NCBI GenBank assembly: GCA_018969455.1
Contig: JAGWYI010000004.1
Location: 1 to 25,959 of the forward strand
Reading direction: 5' to 3'
DNA length: 25,959 nucleotides
From: Bacteroidota bacterium
GTDB taxonomy: Bacteria; Bacteroidota; Bacteroidia; Chitinophagales; Saprospiraceae
The position numbers and the translations under genes were made by a program. Of this stretch, positions 1 through 7,576 are shown in pieces. Under the pieces are notes generated by a model. The model had not been told where the DNA came from, ran no database searches, and saw only the letters and a list, made by a program, of their open reading frames with translations. Each line of letters opens with the position of its first letter. Position 1 is the stretch's first letter.

Positions 1-1784
1 TGATCTATCAATTCCTGCATCTCTACCACACTCAATATTTGACCCCGTTTAAGCGATGCACTTTTTGCCATAGAACGTGCCAGATTGTCGCGAATACCCA
101 GTTCCAATTCAAAATTCTCTTTGTATTGGTTAAGCACTTTTTCCAACAAAATCTCCTCCTGAGCGCCGGTCATATCAGCCGGAGCGCCGTGTATTACAAA
201 GGTATTGCCTCCAAATTCCTGAATATCAAAACCCAGGCAGTTTATTTCGGGTAAAATATCGCGCAAAAGTGCGGCATCTGCCGCCGAAAAAGTGACCGAT
301 TTGGGAAATAATGCATTTTGGGTAGCAATTGGAGTATTTTCGAGCGCCTGCAAAAAGCGTTCGTACAAGATACGTTCGCTGGCAGCCTGCTGATCAATGA
401 GCATGAAGCCAGATTTGATGTGGCTTACCAGGTATTGCCCATGAATCTGGTAAGGTTCTTTGCGCGCTTTTGAAAAGTTTTGTTGTTCATCATCCAGGGT
501 ACCATCATCGGCACTGGGTCTGATTTCAAACCCCGGAGAGGCCGTTGTTGCTGCAGGCTCGTTTGGGTTGATGTTTTCCTGCGCTCCCATGCGCAGATTT
601 TCATACATGCGTTGCCAATTGTATTTGTTGTTGGCATCGCGCTGGGCGGTTTCGAGGTCGTTTTGGATGCCGTATTTTTTATTGAAACTTTCCACCGAAT
701 CCCGGTTGTTCTGTTCCTGGAGTCGAAGATTTTTTTGTCGCAACAATTCGGGATGAAAAGCAGGTTCTGTTTCAAAATCGAGCGTTGGCGTTATGTTGTT
801 GCGGCCCAAGGCATGCCGTACTGTAACTTTCAGGTAGTGATAAACCAGTTTTTCGTCGTCGAATTTGATTTCCTGTTTGGTAGGATGCACGTTGATGTCG
901 ATGTGTTTGGGATCAATTTCCAAAAACAAAACGTACATCGGATGTGAATCGGCCGGGAGCAAATCCTCGTAAGCGTTTACCACTGCGTGGTGCAGGTATT
1001 GGCTTTTTATAAAGCGTTTGTTGACAAAAAAGTACTGTTCTCCACGGCTTTTTTTGATGTAATCGGGCTTGCCAATAAAACCGGAAATGCTAAGGACATC
1101 GGTAGCTTCTTCCACGGGTACCAGTTTTTTGTTGATGGCATCTCCGAATATTTTCACAATTCGCTGGCGCAAATTACCATTTGGCAAATGGTAGATCTCC
1201 TGATCATTGTGGTGCAAGGAGAAGTGCAATTCCGGTTGTGCCATGGAAACGCGGAGAAACTCCTCCAGCGCATGGCGCATTTCTACCGGATCGCCTTTCA
1301 GGAAATTGCGGCGCGCCGGTACATTGTAAAACAGGTTTTTAACCGAAATGCTGGTACCTGTGGCGCATTGACAGGGTTCCTGTATTTTTACCATCGAATC
1401 TTCCACCACAATTCGGGTGCCCAGTTCATCTATGGCGCGTCGGGTGCGCAACTCTACCTGGGCAACCGCAGCGATAGAAGCCAGCGCCTCGCCCCGGAAG
1501 CCCATAGTTAAAATAGAAAAAAGATCTTTGGATTCCCGGATTTTGGAGGTAGCGTGCCGTTCGAAACTCATCCGAGCATCGGTTTCAGACATCCCGCATC
1601 CATTGTCAATCACTTGAATCAGGGTTTTGCCGGCATCTTTCAAAACCAATTGAATGCGGGTGGCGCCGGCATCAATCGAATTTTCCAACAACTCTTTAAC
1701 CACCGAAGCGGGTCTTTGAACCACCTCTCCGGCTGCTATTTGGTTGGCAACACTCTCTGGTAATAATTTTATTACGTCTGACAT
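1..1784 (-). CDS. mutL: DNA mismatch repair protein MutL (C-terminal end lies beyond the window)
   Basis: MutL is the ATP-driven matchmaker of cytosolic mismatch repair. Reading from ATG at 1784, 594 codons are visible and the frame is still open at base 1, so a short C-terminal tail is missing. The GHKL ATPase motifs are intact: KELLENS (E31, N35), DNGCGM (60-65) and GFRGEAL (95-101). A charged, low-conservation linker at about 350-430 leads into the C-terminal dimerisation domain. In that domain the endonuclease motif DQHA(X)2E(X)4E appears as DQQAASERILYE (464-475), with His replaced by Gln. The later segment expected to contain the ACR/ACK cysteine reads MAKSASLKRG (572-581), without Cys. 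The gene is divergent from its right-hand neighbour and has a -7 box 13 nt upstream of the ATG. The family assignment is certain; whether the endonuclease site works is open. Confidence 0.97.
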   Translation of the reverse strand, partial: MSDVIKLLPESVANQIAAGEVVQRPASVVKELLENSIDAGATRIQLVLKDAGKTLIQVIDNGCGMSETDARMSFERHATSKIRESKDLFSILTMGFRGEALASIAAVAQVELRTRRAIDELGTRIVVEDSMVKIQEPCQCATGTSISVKNLFYNVPARRNFLKGDPVEMRHALEEFLRVSMAQPELHFSLHHNDQEIYHLPNGNLRQRIVKIFGDAINKKLVPVEEATDVLSISGFIGKPDYIKKSRGEQYFFVNKRFIKSQYLHHAVVNAYEDLLPADSHPMYVLFLEIDPKHIDINVHPTKQEIKFDDEKLVYHYLKVTVRHALGRNNITPTLDFETEPAFHPELLRQKNLRLQEQNNRDSVESFNKKYGIQNDLETAQRDANNKYNWQRMYENLRMGAQENINPNEPAATTASPGFEIRPSADDGTLDDEQQNFSKARKEPYQIHGQYLVSHIKSGFMLIDQQAASERILYERFLQALENTPIATQNALFPKSVTFSAADAALLRDILPEINCLGFDIQEFGGNTFVIHGAPADMTGAQEEILLEKVLNQYKENFELELGIRDNLARSMAKSASLKRGQILSVVEMQELID

Positions 1785-1797
1785 GTCTTTATGGCCA

Positions 1798-1805
1798 CAA
1801 AGATA
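1798..1805 (-). promoter_or_regulatory. -7 box of the mutL promoter
   Basis: On the minus strand this reads TATCTTTG, a full match to the Bacteroidota -7 consensus TAnnTTTG. It ends 13 nt before the mutL ATG, which would leave a leader of only a few nucleotides. No convincing -33 TTG was found 19-21 nt upstream, so the call rests on the -7 match and its position. Confidence 0.5.
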
Positions 1806-1872
1806 CAGTCGATTATGTATGCTTGCAGGCTTTTTTAAACAGGAATTGTGCGGGATTATCCAACTCGCGTTT

Positions 1873-1880
1873 TACTTTTG
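1873..1880 (+). promoter_or_regulatory. -7 box for the small membrane-peptide gene
   Basis: TACTTTTG matches TAnnTTTG and lies 37 nt before the ATG at 1918. The nearest upstream TTG (1846-1848) is 24 nt away, longer than the usual 19-21 spacer, so the -33 element is doubtful. Single -7 matches occur by chance roughly once per few kilobases per strand. The support here is its position inside a unit that also has an ORF and a terminator. Confidence 0.4.
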
Positions 1881-1917
1881 CGTCACTTTTACAGAACCAC
1901 TATTAATTCGGAAGCAG

Positions 1918-2046
1918 ATGGAAAATATCCAAAACACTCGCGGGAAAGGATACTGCATACTTTATCTCATCATGTTCTTGTTTTTTTTGACTTCTTTGCT
2001 GTTGCTGCTGTACAACCGCAGCGGCGTGCTGGATTTCGCAAGATAA
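1918..2046 (+). CDS. Small single-pass membrane protein, 42 residues, function unknown
   Basis: ATG at 1918 opens a 42-residue frame ending TAA at 2046. A polar, basic N-terminus (about residues 1-11) is followed by one strongly hydrophobic helix (about 13-31, rich in Leu, Phe and Ile). A short tail beginning YNRSG and ending DFAR follows. The charge pattern suggests the N-terminus faces the cytoplasm. There is no Shine-Dalgarno sequence, as elsewhere in this window. A -7 box lies upstream and a strong intrinsic terminator starts 29 nt after the stop, so the region looks like an independent transcription unit between mutL (-) and the mannosidase gene (+). I do not recognise a family. It could be a membrane-associated small protein or a type I toxin-like peptide, or the transcript could be a non-coding RNA with a fortuitous ORF. 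Confidence 0.45.
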   Translation: MENIQNTRGKGYCILYLIMFLFFLTSLLLLLYNRSGVLDFAR

Positions 2047-2074
2047 GAATTTGACCGTGAAATGACATGTTGAA

Positions 2075-2116
2075 GCCGCAAGGACAGCCAATCCGGGCTG
2101 CTGTTGCGGTTTTTTA
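2075..2116 (+). terminator. Rho-independent terminator of the small-peptide unit
   Basis: CCGCAA (2076-2081) pairs with TTGCGG (2104-2109). Inside this stem CAGCC pairs with GGCTG around a short loop. A run of six T follows at 2110-2115. The orientation is +, so it terminates transcription from the 1873-2046 unit just before the promoter of the mannosidase gene. Confidence 0.8.
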
Positions 2117-2147
2117 TTTGGGCCACTGATTGCGATCTTTATCTTTG
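2117..2147 (+). promoter_or_regulatory. Promoter of the GH92 gene
   Basis: TTTG (2117-2120), a 19-nt spacer and TATCTTTG (2140-2147) make a full match to the Bacteroidota -33/-7 consensus. The ATG at 2164 lies 16 nt downstream, so the leader is very short. This decides the start: longer in-frame starts upstream, such as TTG at 2104, fall inside or before the promoter and can be excluded. Confidence 0.75.
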
Positions 2148-2163
2148 GCCAAAAATAACCAAC

Positions 2164-5115
2164 ATGCGTAATTTTTTAACCGGAATCTTTTTGTGGTCGA
2201 CAGTGTACCTGTCGGCGCAATCTAATCCCGTGTCCGATTTTCTGCCTTTTGTCAACCCTTTTATTGGGACGGATGCGCATGGACACACCTACCCAGGAGC
2301 TACTGCGCCTTTCGGAATGGTTCAACTAAGTCCAGATACCCGCCCTTCCACCATGGATTGGGACGGATGTTCGGGTTACCATTATTCAGATAGCCTTATT
2401 TTTGGGTTTAGCCACACCCACCTCAACGGAACGGGCGTACCCGATTACTGCGACCTGCTCTTTTTGCCTTTTACCGGAAAGGCCTTTCTCGAAAGCAGCG
2501 ACAATGCTGCGCCATTTGACAAATCTGACGAACATGCGGAGGCCGGGTATTATCGGGTTATGCTCAAAAAAAGTCATATCCTGGCTGAACTTACCGCCAC
2601 TACCCGCGTTGGGGTGCACCGCTACACTTTTCCTGCCAATCAACCACAAGCCCATCTGCTTGTCGATCTGCGGCACCGTGATGTGGTGCTCGATGCCCAA
2701 TTGGAGGTCATTAATGACCATGAAATTGCAGGTTTCCGCGTTTCAAGCGGTTGGGCCAAAACGCAGCATTTTTATTTTGTAGCCCGCTTTTCGCAGCCAT
2801 TTACGCAAAGCCGAATGCTCGATATGACCCAATTGCCCCATGTGTCCGATAAACAGGCGCATAGCACTGCCGTGCTGGGTTTGCTCGATTTTAACCAAAC
2901 GGGCGCTCCAATTGTAGTAACTGTGGGTGTTTCAGGTGTGAGCATTGAAGCGGCCCGCCGAAACCTGGAAGCGGAATGCCCCCATTTTGATTTTGATCAA
3001 ATAAAAATGGCTACCCAGACAGCCTGGCGCAATCAATTGGCTAAAATTGAAGTGGAAGGAGGAACCAAAGATCAAAAAACAACTTTTTACACGGCATTGT
3101 ACCATACCATGCTTACCCCCAATACCTGGAGCGATGTAGACGGCTCCTACCGGGGCCGCGATTTGAAAATTCACAGCGATCAAAACCACACGCAATATAC
3201 CGTATTTTCACTTTGGGATACCTATCGGGCCTGCAACCCACTCTATACCCTGTTGCATACCCCAAAAGTGAATGATTTTATTCATACCTTTTTGCACCAA
3301 TACCAGGAAGGCGGATTGTTGCCGGTGTGGGAGCTTGCTGCCAATGAAACCGATTGTATGATCGGAAACCACGCTATTCCGGTAATTGTAGATGCCTATC
3401 TAAAGGGAATTGGTGATTTTGACCCGGAATTGGCCCTGAAGGCCATGATAAAAAGCGCCGATTCCGATCGATATGGCCTTTCCTGGTATCGTACATTGGG
3501 CTTTATCCCTTCAGATGAAGAGCCGGAATCGGTGTCAAAAACACTGGAATACGCTTTTGATGATTGGTGTATTGCTCAAATGGCCTTGAAAATGGGAAAA
3601 ACAGCGGAATACACCCGCTTCATTCAGCGCGCACAATTTTATAAAAACCTGTTTGATCCGCAATCTGGCTTTTTCCGAGGCAAAAACAATGCTTCCTGGC
3701 ATCAGCCCTTTGATCCGTTTGAAGTTAATTTCAATTATACCGAGGCCAATGCCTGGCAATACCGTTTCGCAGCCCCGCAGGATATTTCGGGTATGATGCG
3801 CCTTTTGGGTGGAAAGGACAGATTTGCCGACCAACTCGACAGCCTGTTTACGGTACATTCGCATACCCACGGGCGTGAACAAGCCGATATAACCGGCCTG
3901 ATCGGACAATATGCCCAGGGCAATGAACCCAGCCATCATATGGCCTATTTGTACAATTACGTAGGGCAACCCTGGAAAACCCAGCAACGGGTTCGCGAAA
4001 TTATGGATAAACTGTACACTGCAAAACCAGATGGGCTCAGCGGCAATGAAGACTGTGGACAGATGTCGGCCTGGCTGGTTTGGTCGGCCATGGGCTTTTA
4101 TCCTGCAGTGCCTGGTAGCAACCAATACATATGGGGTACTCCCTGGTTTGATAAAATCGTGTTGCACCTCGACAACGGAAAAACTTTTATGGTTTCTGCC
4201 AAGGGTGCATCTGGAAAAAACCATTATATTCAAAACATGCGCTGGGATGGCGCCCCGCGTACCCAAAACAGTTTTTCCCATACAGCCCTGATGAATGGCG
4301 CACAAGTAGTACTCGAAATGGGAGAAAACCCTTCAAAATGGGGCACTGCTGAAACCGACTGCCCTGTTTCTGCCATTACAAGCGACGAGATCGTTCCAGC
4401 ACCCTTTATAAAAACCGGCGCCCGGGTTTTTTCCGACCAACAGGAAATTCAACTCGCCTGCATCGACCCACAGGCATCCCTGTACTATTCTTTCGATCCC
4501 AACGCTCCCTTGAATCAGTTTAGCCCGTATAAAAAAGCCATTAAATTGAATCAATCTGCGCAAATTGCTTTTTTTGCCCAAAAAATGGGCAAACGCAGCG
4601 CAATCATGCAGGCGCAATTTTCAAAATTGCAAACCAACTGGAAAATTGTTCGATACAATACCCGATATGACAACCAATACACCGCCCGGGGAGATCAGGG
4701 CTTGATAGATCAGTTGCGCGGTGGCGCCGATTTTCGTTCCGGAAGCTGGCAGGGCTATCAAGGCCAGAATCTGGATGTAATCCTTGATTTGGGTAAAATT
4801 ACATCAATCGATTCGGTCGGACTGGGTTGTTTGCAGGATGAAAATTCCTGGATCTTTTTCCCTTTGCAATTGAAAGTAGCGTGCTCCACCGATGGAATCC
4901 AATATCAGGAAGTTGGCATCGTGAAAAACGACGTACCCTTTACCCAATCGGGCGTAATAAGAAAAGATTATTGGGTGAAAATGCAGGGAAAAGCAGCCCG
5001 TTTTGTGCATGTAGTAGGCTCCAATGTGGGAGTTTGTCCCAGCGGGCACAAAGGCGCAGGAAATCCATGTTGGCTATTTGCCGATGAAATCCTGATACAG
5101 GCATCGGTGAAATAA
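2164..5115 (+). CDS. Secreted GH92-family alpha-mannosidase with C-terminal discoidin-type domain
   Basis: GH92 enzymes are calcium-dependent exo-alpha-mannosidases, often acting on alpha-1,2-linked mannose of N-glycans or mannans. The 983-residue product starts with a signal peptide ending near LSAQS. The GH92 beta-sandwich follows (about 25-290), with its hallmark start NPFIGTDAHGHTYPGATAPF and the GFSHTHLNGTG segment. The helical catalytic barrel spans about 300-745. TEANAWQY (E527 the likely acid catalyst) and GNEDCGQMSAW (D630 in the calcium/base region) are family signatures. A chitobiase C-terminal-like module (about 755-826) and an F5/8-type discoidin, CBM32-like domain (about 832-983) complete the protein. 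No lipobox or T9SS sorting domain is seen, so it is probably periplasmic or released. The start is fixed by the promoter at 2117-2147. No other glycan-utilisation genes (SusC/SusD) are adjacent. Confidence 0.95.
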   Translation: MRNFLTGIFLWSTVYLSAQSNPVSDFLPFVNPFIGTDAHGHTYPGATAPFGMVQLSPDTRPSTMDWDGCSGYHYSDSLIFGFSHTHLNGTGVPDYCDLLFLPFTGKAFLESSDNAAPFDKSDEHAEAGYYRVMLKKSHILAELTATTRVGVHRYTFPANQPQAHLLVDLRHRDVVLDAQLEVINDHEIAGFRVSSGWAKTQHFYFVARFSQPFTQSRMLDMTQLPHVSDKQAHSTAVLGLLDFNQTGAPIVVTVGVSGVSIEAARRNLEAECPHFDFDQIKMATQTAWRNQLAKIEVEGGTKDQKTTFYTALYHTMLTPNTWSDVDGSYRGRDLKIHSDQNHTQYTVFSLWDTYRACNPLYTLLHTPKVNDFIHTFLHQYQEGGLLPVWELAANETDCMIGNHAIPVIVDAYLKGIGDFDPELALKAMIKSADSDRYGLSWYRTLGFIPSDEEPESVSKTLEYAFDDWCIAQMALKMGKTAEYTRFIQRAQFYKNLFDPQSGFFRGKNNASWHQPFDPFEVNFNYTEANAWQYRFAAPQDISGMMRLLGGKDRFADQLDSLFTVHSHTHGREQADITGLIGQYAQGNEPSHHMAYLYNYVGQPWKTQQRVREIMDKLYTAKPDGLSGNEDCGQMSAWLVWSAMGFYPAVPGSNQYIWGTPWFDKIVLHLDNGKTFMVSAKGASGKNHYIQNMRWDGAPRTQNSFSHTALMNGAQVVLEMGENPSKWGTAETDCPVSAITSDEIVPAPFIKTGARVFSDQQEIQLACIDPQASLYYSFDPNAPLNQFSPYKKAIKLNQSAQIAFFAQKMGKRSAIMQAQFSKLQTNWKIVRYNTRYDNQYTARGDQGLIDQLRGGADFRSGSWQGYQGQNLDVILDLGKITSIDSVGLGCLQDENSWIFFPLQLKVACSTDGIQYQEVGIVKNDVPFTQSGVIRKDYWVKMQGKAARFVHVVGSNVGVCPSGHKGAGNPCWLFADEILIQASVK

Positions 5116-5157
5116 AAAGAAACCAAATAATTTTTGGAACTTTGTGAAATACAACAA

Positions 5158-7521
5158 TTGGTAAGAGCGCTAGGCATCGGATTATTGCTTCTGGCCGCCG
5201 TTCACTTAAACGGCCAAAGTCCGGAAGAAATCGAACGTTCCACGGTCGAAGTAGATATGTTATTGGAAAAAGCGCATGCCACCAACCGCGATGATGACAA
5301 AAGAAGCCTGTTGGAACAAAGCCTCACCATGTCCAGAAGCTTGCATTATGATGGGGGGGTGATGCGTTCCAGCATGTTGTTGGGTGAAATGGATGTTCGG
5401 CAAGGAAAGGCAGAAGACGGGCTTCAGCATTATCTGGAAGCCGAGGCCAAGGCGCAATCCAATGGAAATCAACCTATATTGTTGCAAGCGTATGCGGCCA
5501 TTGGCGATTTGTTTTTGCATGAAAAATTATATGTCAATGCCCGACGCTATTATCAGGACATCCTGAAAATAAGAGATCAGGACATCGAGACCATGGAAAA
5601 ACTGGCCGATACCTATTTATATGATGCACATTCGGATAGCTCGGAGGTATATTATAAAAAATTGATTGTTTATTATAAAGAGGCGGGGAACGTGGAGCGA
5701 CTGGTGCGGATTTATCAAAAACTTGCCAACGGGTACGACCAACAGGGCAACCCTGGGAAGAGCTTGTTTTATTATTTGCCCATTGAAGATTTGATAGAGC
5801 GATTTGGAAGCATGCAGGAAAAATCCATCCTGTATAACAACCTCGGACGTCAATACGCAGCCTTGCGCGATTACAACAAAGCCATAGAATATTTTCAAAA
5901 GGCGGAACTGCAATGTGTGTACATCCCATGCGATTACCCCGATGTACTCTATGCCAATATGGGCATTGCCTTACACAACAATGGCAATTCGAAGTTGGGC
6001 CTTGATTACATGCTCAAGGCGCGCGCCATTCTGGTGGGTAGAAAAGACAATGTGGCGCTGGCCAATTTGGAGCACCTGCTTGCGGGCGTTTACTTCAAAA
6101 GTAATGATTTTTACAATGCTGTTTCCCACAACAATATTGCCATTCAGCTGGCCCAGGAAACCAAACAGTATACCGTACTTGCTGAGGCATATAAAACAGC
6201 AGCCGATTTATATCAGGAACTCTACGATTTTGAAAAAGCTTTTTCTTATTATAAGGACTATTTGAATCTTGTAGATTCGGTGCGGCTGGAAGAACAAGCG
6301 CGACAGCAACGCCTGAACCAGCAACGCTCCTTGCTTGCCGAAGCGGAAGGGCAGATTAAATACCTGATTGCCCGCCAAAACTATAAGGATTTGGAGCTTG
6401 GCCAGGTTCGCTTTGAACGGGAGCGCCTGGAACTGCTCAACAAGAACCTCGAATTGGAAAGTAAAGAGAAAGAGGCCAAAATTTTGCTCTTTCAAACCCA
6501 AAAAGCCGTTGATGAAGCCAAACAACGCGAATTGACCCTGGAAGCCTTGCGCGCGCGCCAGGATTTGCGACTCGCAGCCGAAACGCTGGAATCAGAAAAG
6601 AAAAACCGCGAAATCATTGAGTTAAAACGACAAGATGAAAAACATGTGATAGACAGCACGGTGCGGGCCAGGGAGTTGCAGCTGCTGCGCAAAGACAAGG
6701 ACATTGCTGATTTGCAATTGGGGCAACAGGCTACCTTCCGGAAGTTGGTGTATGGCTTAGGGGGCTTGTTGCTGGTAATTTTGGGTATGGTGGCCATTGG
6801 CTGGGCATTTGCAAGACGAACCAATAACCGCTTGAATAAACAAAACCGCCAAATTCAGGCTCAAAATCTCGAAATTGCAGAAGAACGCCACAAAAGCGAC
6901 CGCCTTCTGCGCAATGTGCTGCCCGTGGAAATTGCCCAGGAACTCAAAACCACGGGTCATGCCACACCCCGATCCTATGAGTCTGTTTCTGTTTTGTTTA
7001 CCGATTTTGTCAATTTCACCCGATTGTCGGCGACCATGGCGCCCAAGGAACTTATTAATGAGCTCGACGAGTGCTTTCTGGTCTTTGATGAAATATGTGA
7101 AAAATACAATCTGGAAAAAATCAAAACCATTGGTGATGCTTATATGTGTGCAGGCGGCATCCCTGTTCCCAATTCCACCCATCCGGTAGATGCCGTTTCC
7201 GCTGCCTGGGAAATGCTGGAGTGGCTGGAAATGCGCAACAAAACCAACAATCAGGCCATTTTCAGAGAAATGCGTATTGGGATTCATACCGGCCCGGTTG
7301 TAGCAGGTGTTATCGGGAAAAACAAATTTGCCTACGATATATGGGGCGATGCTGTAAACATGGCTGCCAGATTGGAGCAGCATGGCGAATCGGGTAAAAT
7401 CAATGTATCCAGTCAAACTGCCCATGCCATAAAAGGCAGATTCAAGGTACATCACCGAGGCATACGCGATGTGTACAACAAGGGACCCATGGATATGTTT
7501 TTTGTGGAAGGTCCAAAATAA
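5158..7521 (+). CDS. Membrane-anchored class III adenylate cyclase with extracytoplasmic TPR domain
   Basis: This is predicted to convert ATP to cAMP. A signal peptide (residues 1 to about 21, ending HLNGQS) precedes a long TPR array (about 25-385). A coiled coil rich in Glu, Lys, Arg and Gln (about 390-520) leads to one membrane helix (about 530-553). A short linker with LLRNVLP is followed by the cyclase domain (about 608-775). Every canonical residue is visible in one chain: metal ligands D616 (LFTDF) and D660 (TIGDAY), adenine-selecting K656 and D727 (YDIWGD), and transition-state N734 and R738. Guanylate cyclases carry Glu/Cys at the selecting positions, so ATP is the likely substrate. 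The topology puts the TPRs outside the cytoplasm and the catalytic domain inside, as in a receptor. There is no ATG: TTG at 5158 gives a clean signal peptide, and TTG at 5134 is the alternative. The gene lies 42 nt after the GH92 stop. Confidence 0.9.
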   Translation: MVRALGIGLLLLAAVHLNGQSPEEIERSTVEVDMLLEKAHATNRDDDKRSLLEQSLTMSRSLHYDGGVMRSSMLLGEMDVRQGKAEDGLQHYLEAEAKAQSNGNQPILLQAYAAIGDLFLHEKLYVNARRYYQDILKIRDQDIETMEKLADTYLYDAHSDSSEVYYKKLIVYYKEAGNVERLVRIYQKLANGYDQQGNPGKSLFYYLPIEDLIERFGSMQEKSILYNNLGRQYAALRDYNKAIEYFQKAELQCVYIPCDYPDVLYANMGIALHNNGNSKLGLDYMLKARAILVGRKDNVALANLEHLLAGVYFKSNDFYNAVSHNNIAIQLAQETKQYTVLAEAYKTAADLYQELYDFEKAFSYYKDYLNLVDSVRLEEQARQQRLNQQRSLLAEAEGQIKYLIARQNYKDLELGQVRFERERLELLNKNLELESKEKEAKILLFQTQKAVDEAKQRELTLEALRARQDLRLAAETLESEKKNREIIELKRQDEKHVIDSTVRARELQLLRKDKDIADLQLGQQATFRKLVYGLGGLLLVILGMVAIGWAFARRTNNRLNKQNRQIQAQNLEIAEERHKSDRLLRNVLPVEIAQELKTTGHATPRSYESVSVLFTDFVNFTRLSATMAPKELINELDECFLVFDEICEKYNLEKIKTIGDAYMCAGGIPVPNSTHPVDAVSAAWEMLEWLEMRNKTNNQAIFREMRIGIHTGPVVAGVIGKNKFAYDIWGDAVNMAARLEQHGESGKINVSSQTAHAIKGRFKVHHRGIRDVYNKGPMDMFFVEGPK

Positions 7522-7566
7522 AAACCCGCTTTCCGAAGTACTCGAAAAGCGGGTTTGCGTTTTTTA
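7522..7566. terminator. Bidirectional intrinsic terminator between the cyclase and VWA genes
   Basis: AAACCCGCTTT (7522-7532) pairs perfectly with AAAGCGGGTTT (7546-7556), an 11-bp stem with a 13-nt loop. T-rich sequence follows on the + side (7560-7565), and the minus strand reads into TTTTATTTT. It therefore serves the convergent genes ending at 7521 (+) and 7577 (-). Confidence 0.88.
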
Positions 7567-7576
7567 AAGGATGTAT

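Noticed and set aside
2104..2163. A longer TTG start for the GH92 gene.
   Set aside because: This stretch contains the terminator's right arm and the -33/-7 boxes. The signal peptide begins at ATG 2164.
2198..2214. CGACAG/CTGTCG hairpin within the GH92 signal-peptide coding region.
   Set aside because: It is a 6-bp stem inside coding sequence, of the kind expected by chance; there is no evidence of a regulatory role.
3535..4305. A 256-codon minus-strand frame inside the GH92 gene.
   Set aside because: It lies opposite conserved GH92 catalytic motifs and has no domain of its own.
5123..5137. CCAAA/TTTGG inverted repeat between the GH92 and cyclase genes.
   Set aside because: A 5-bp weak stem without a T-run after it is too small to call a terminator or operator.
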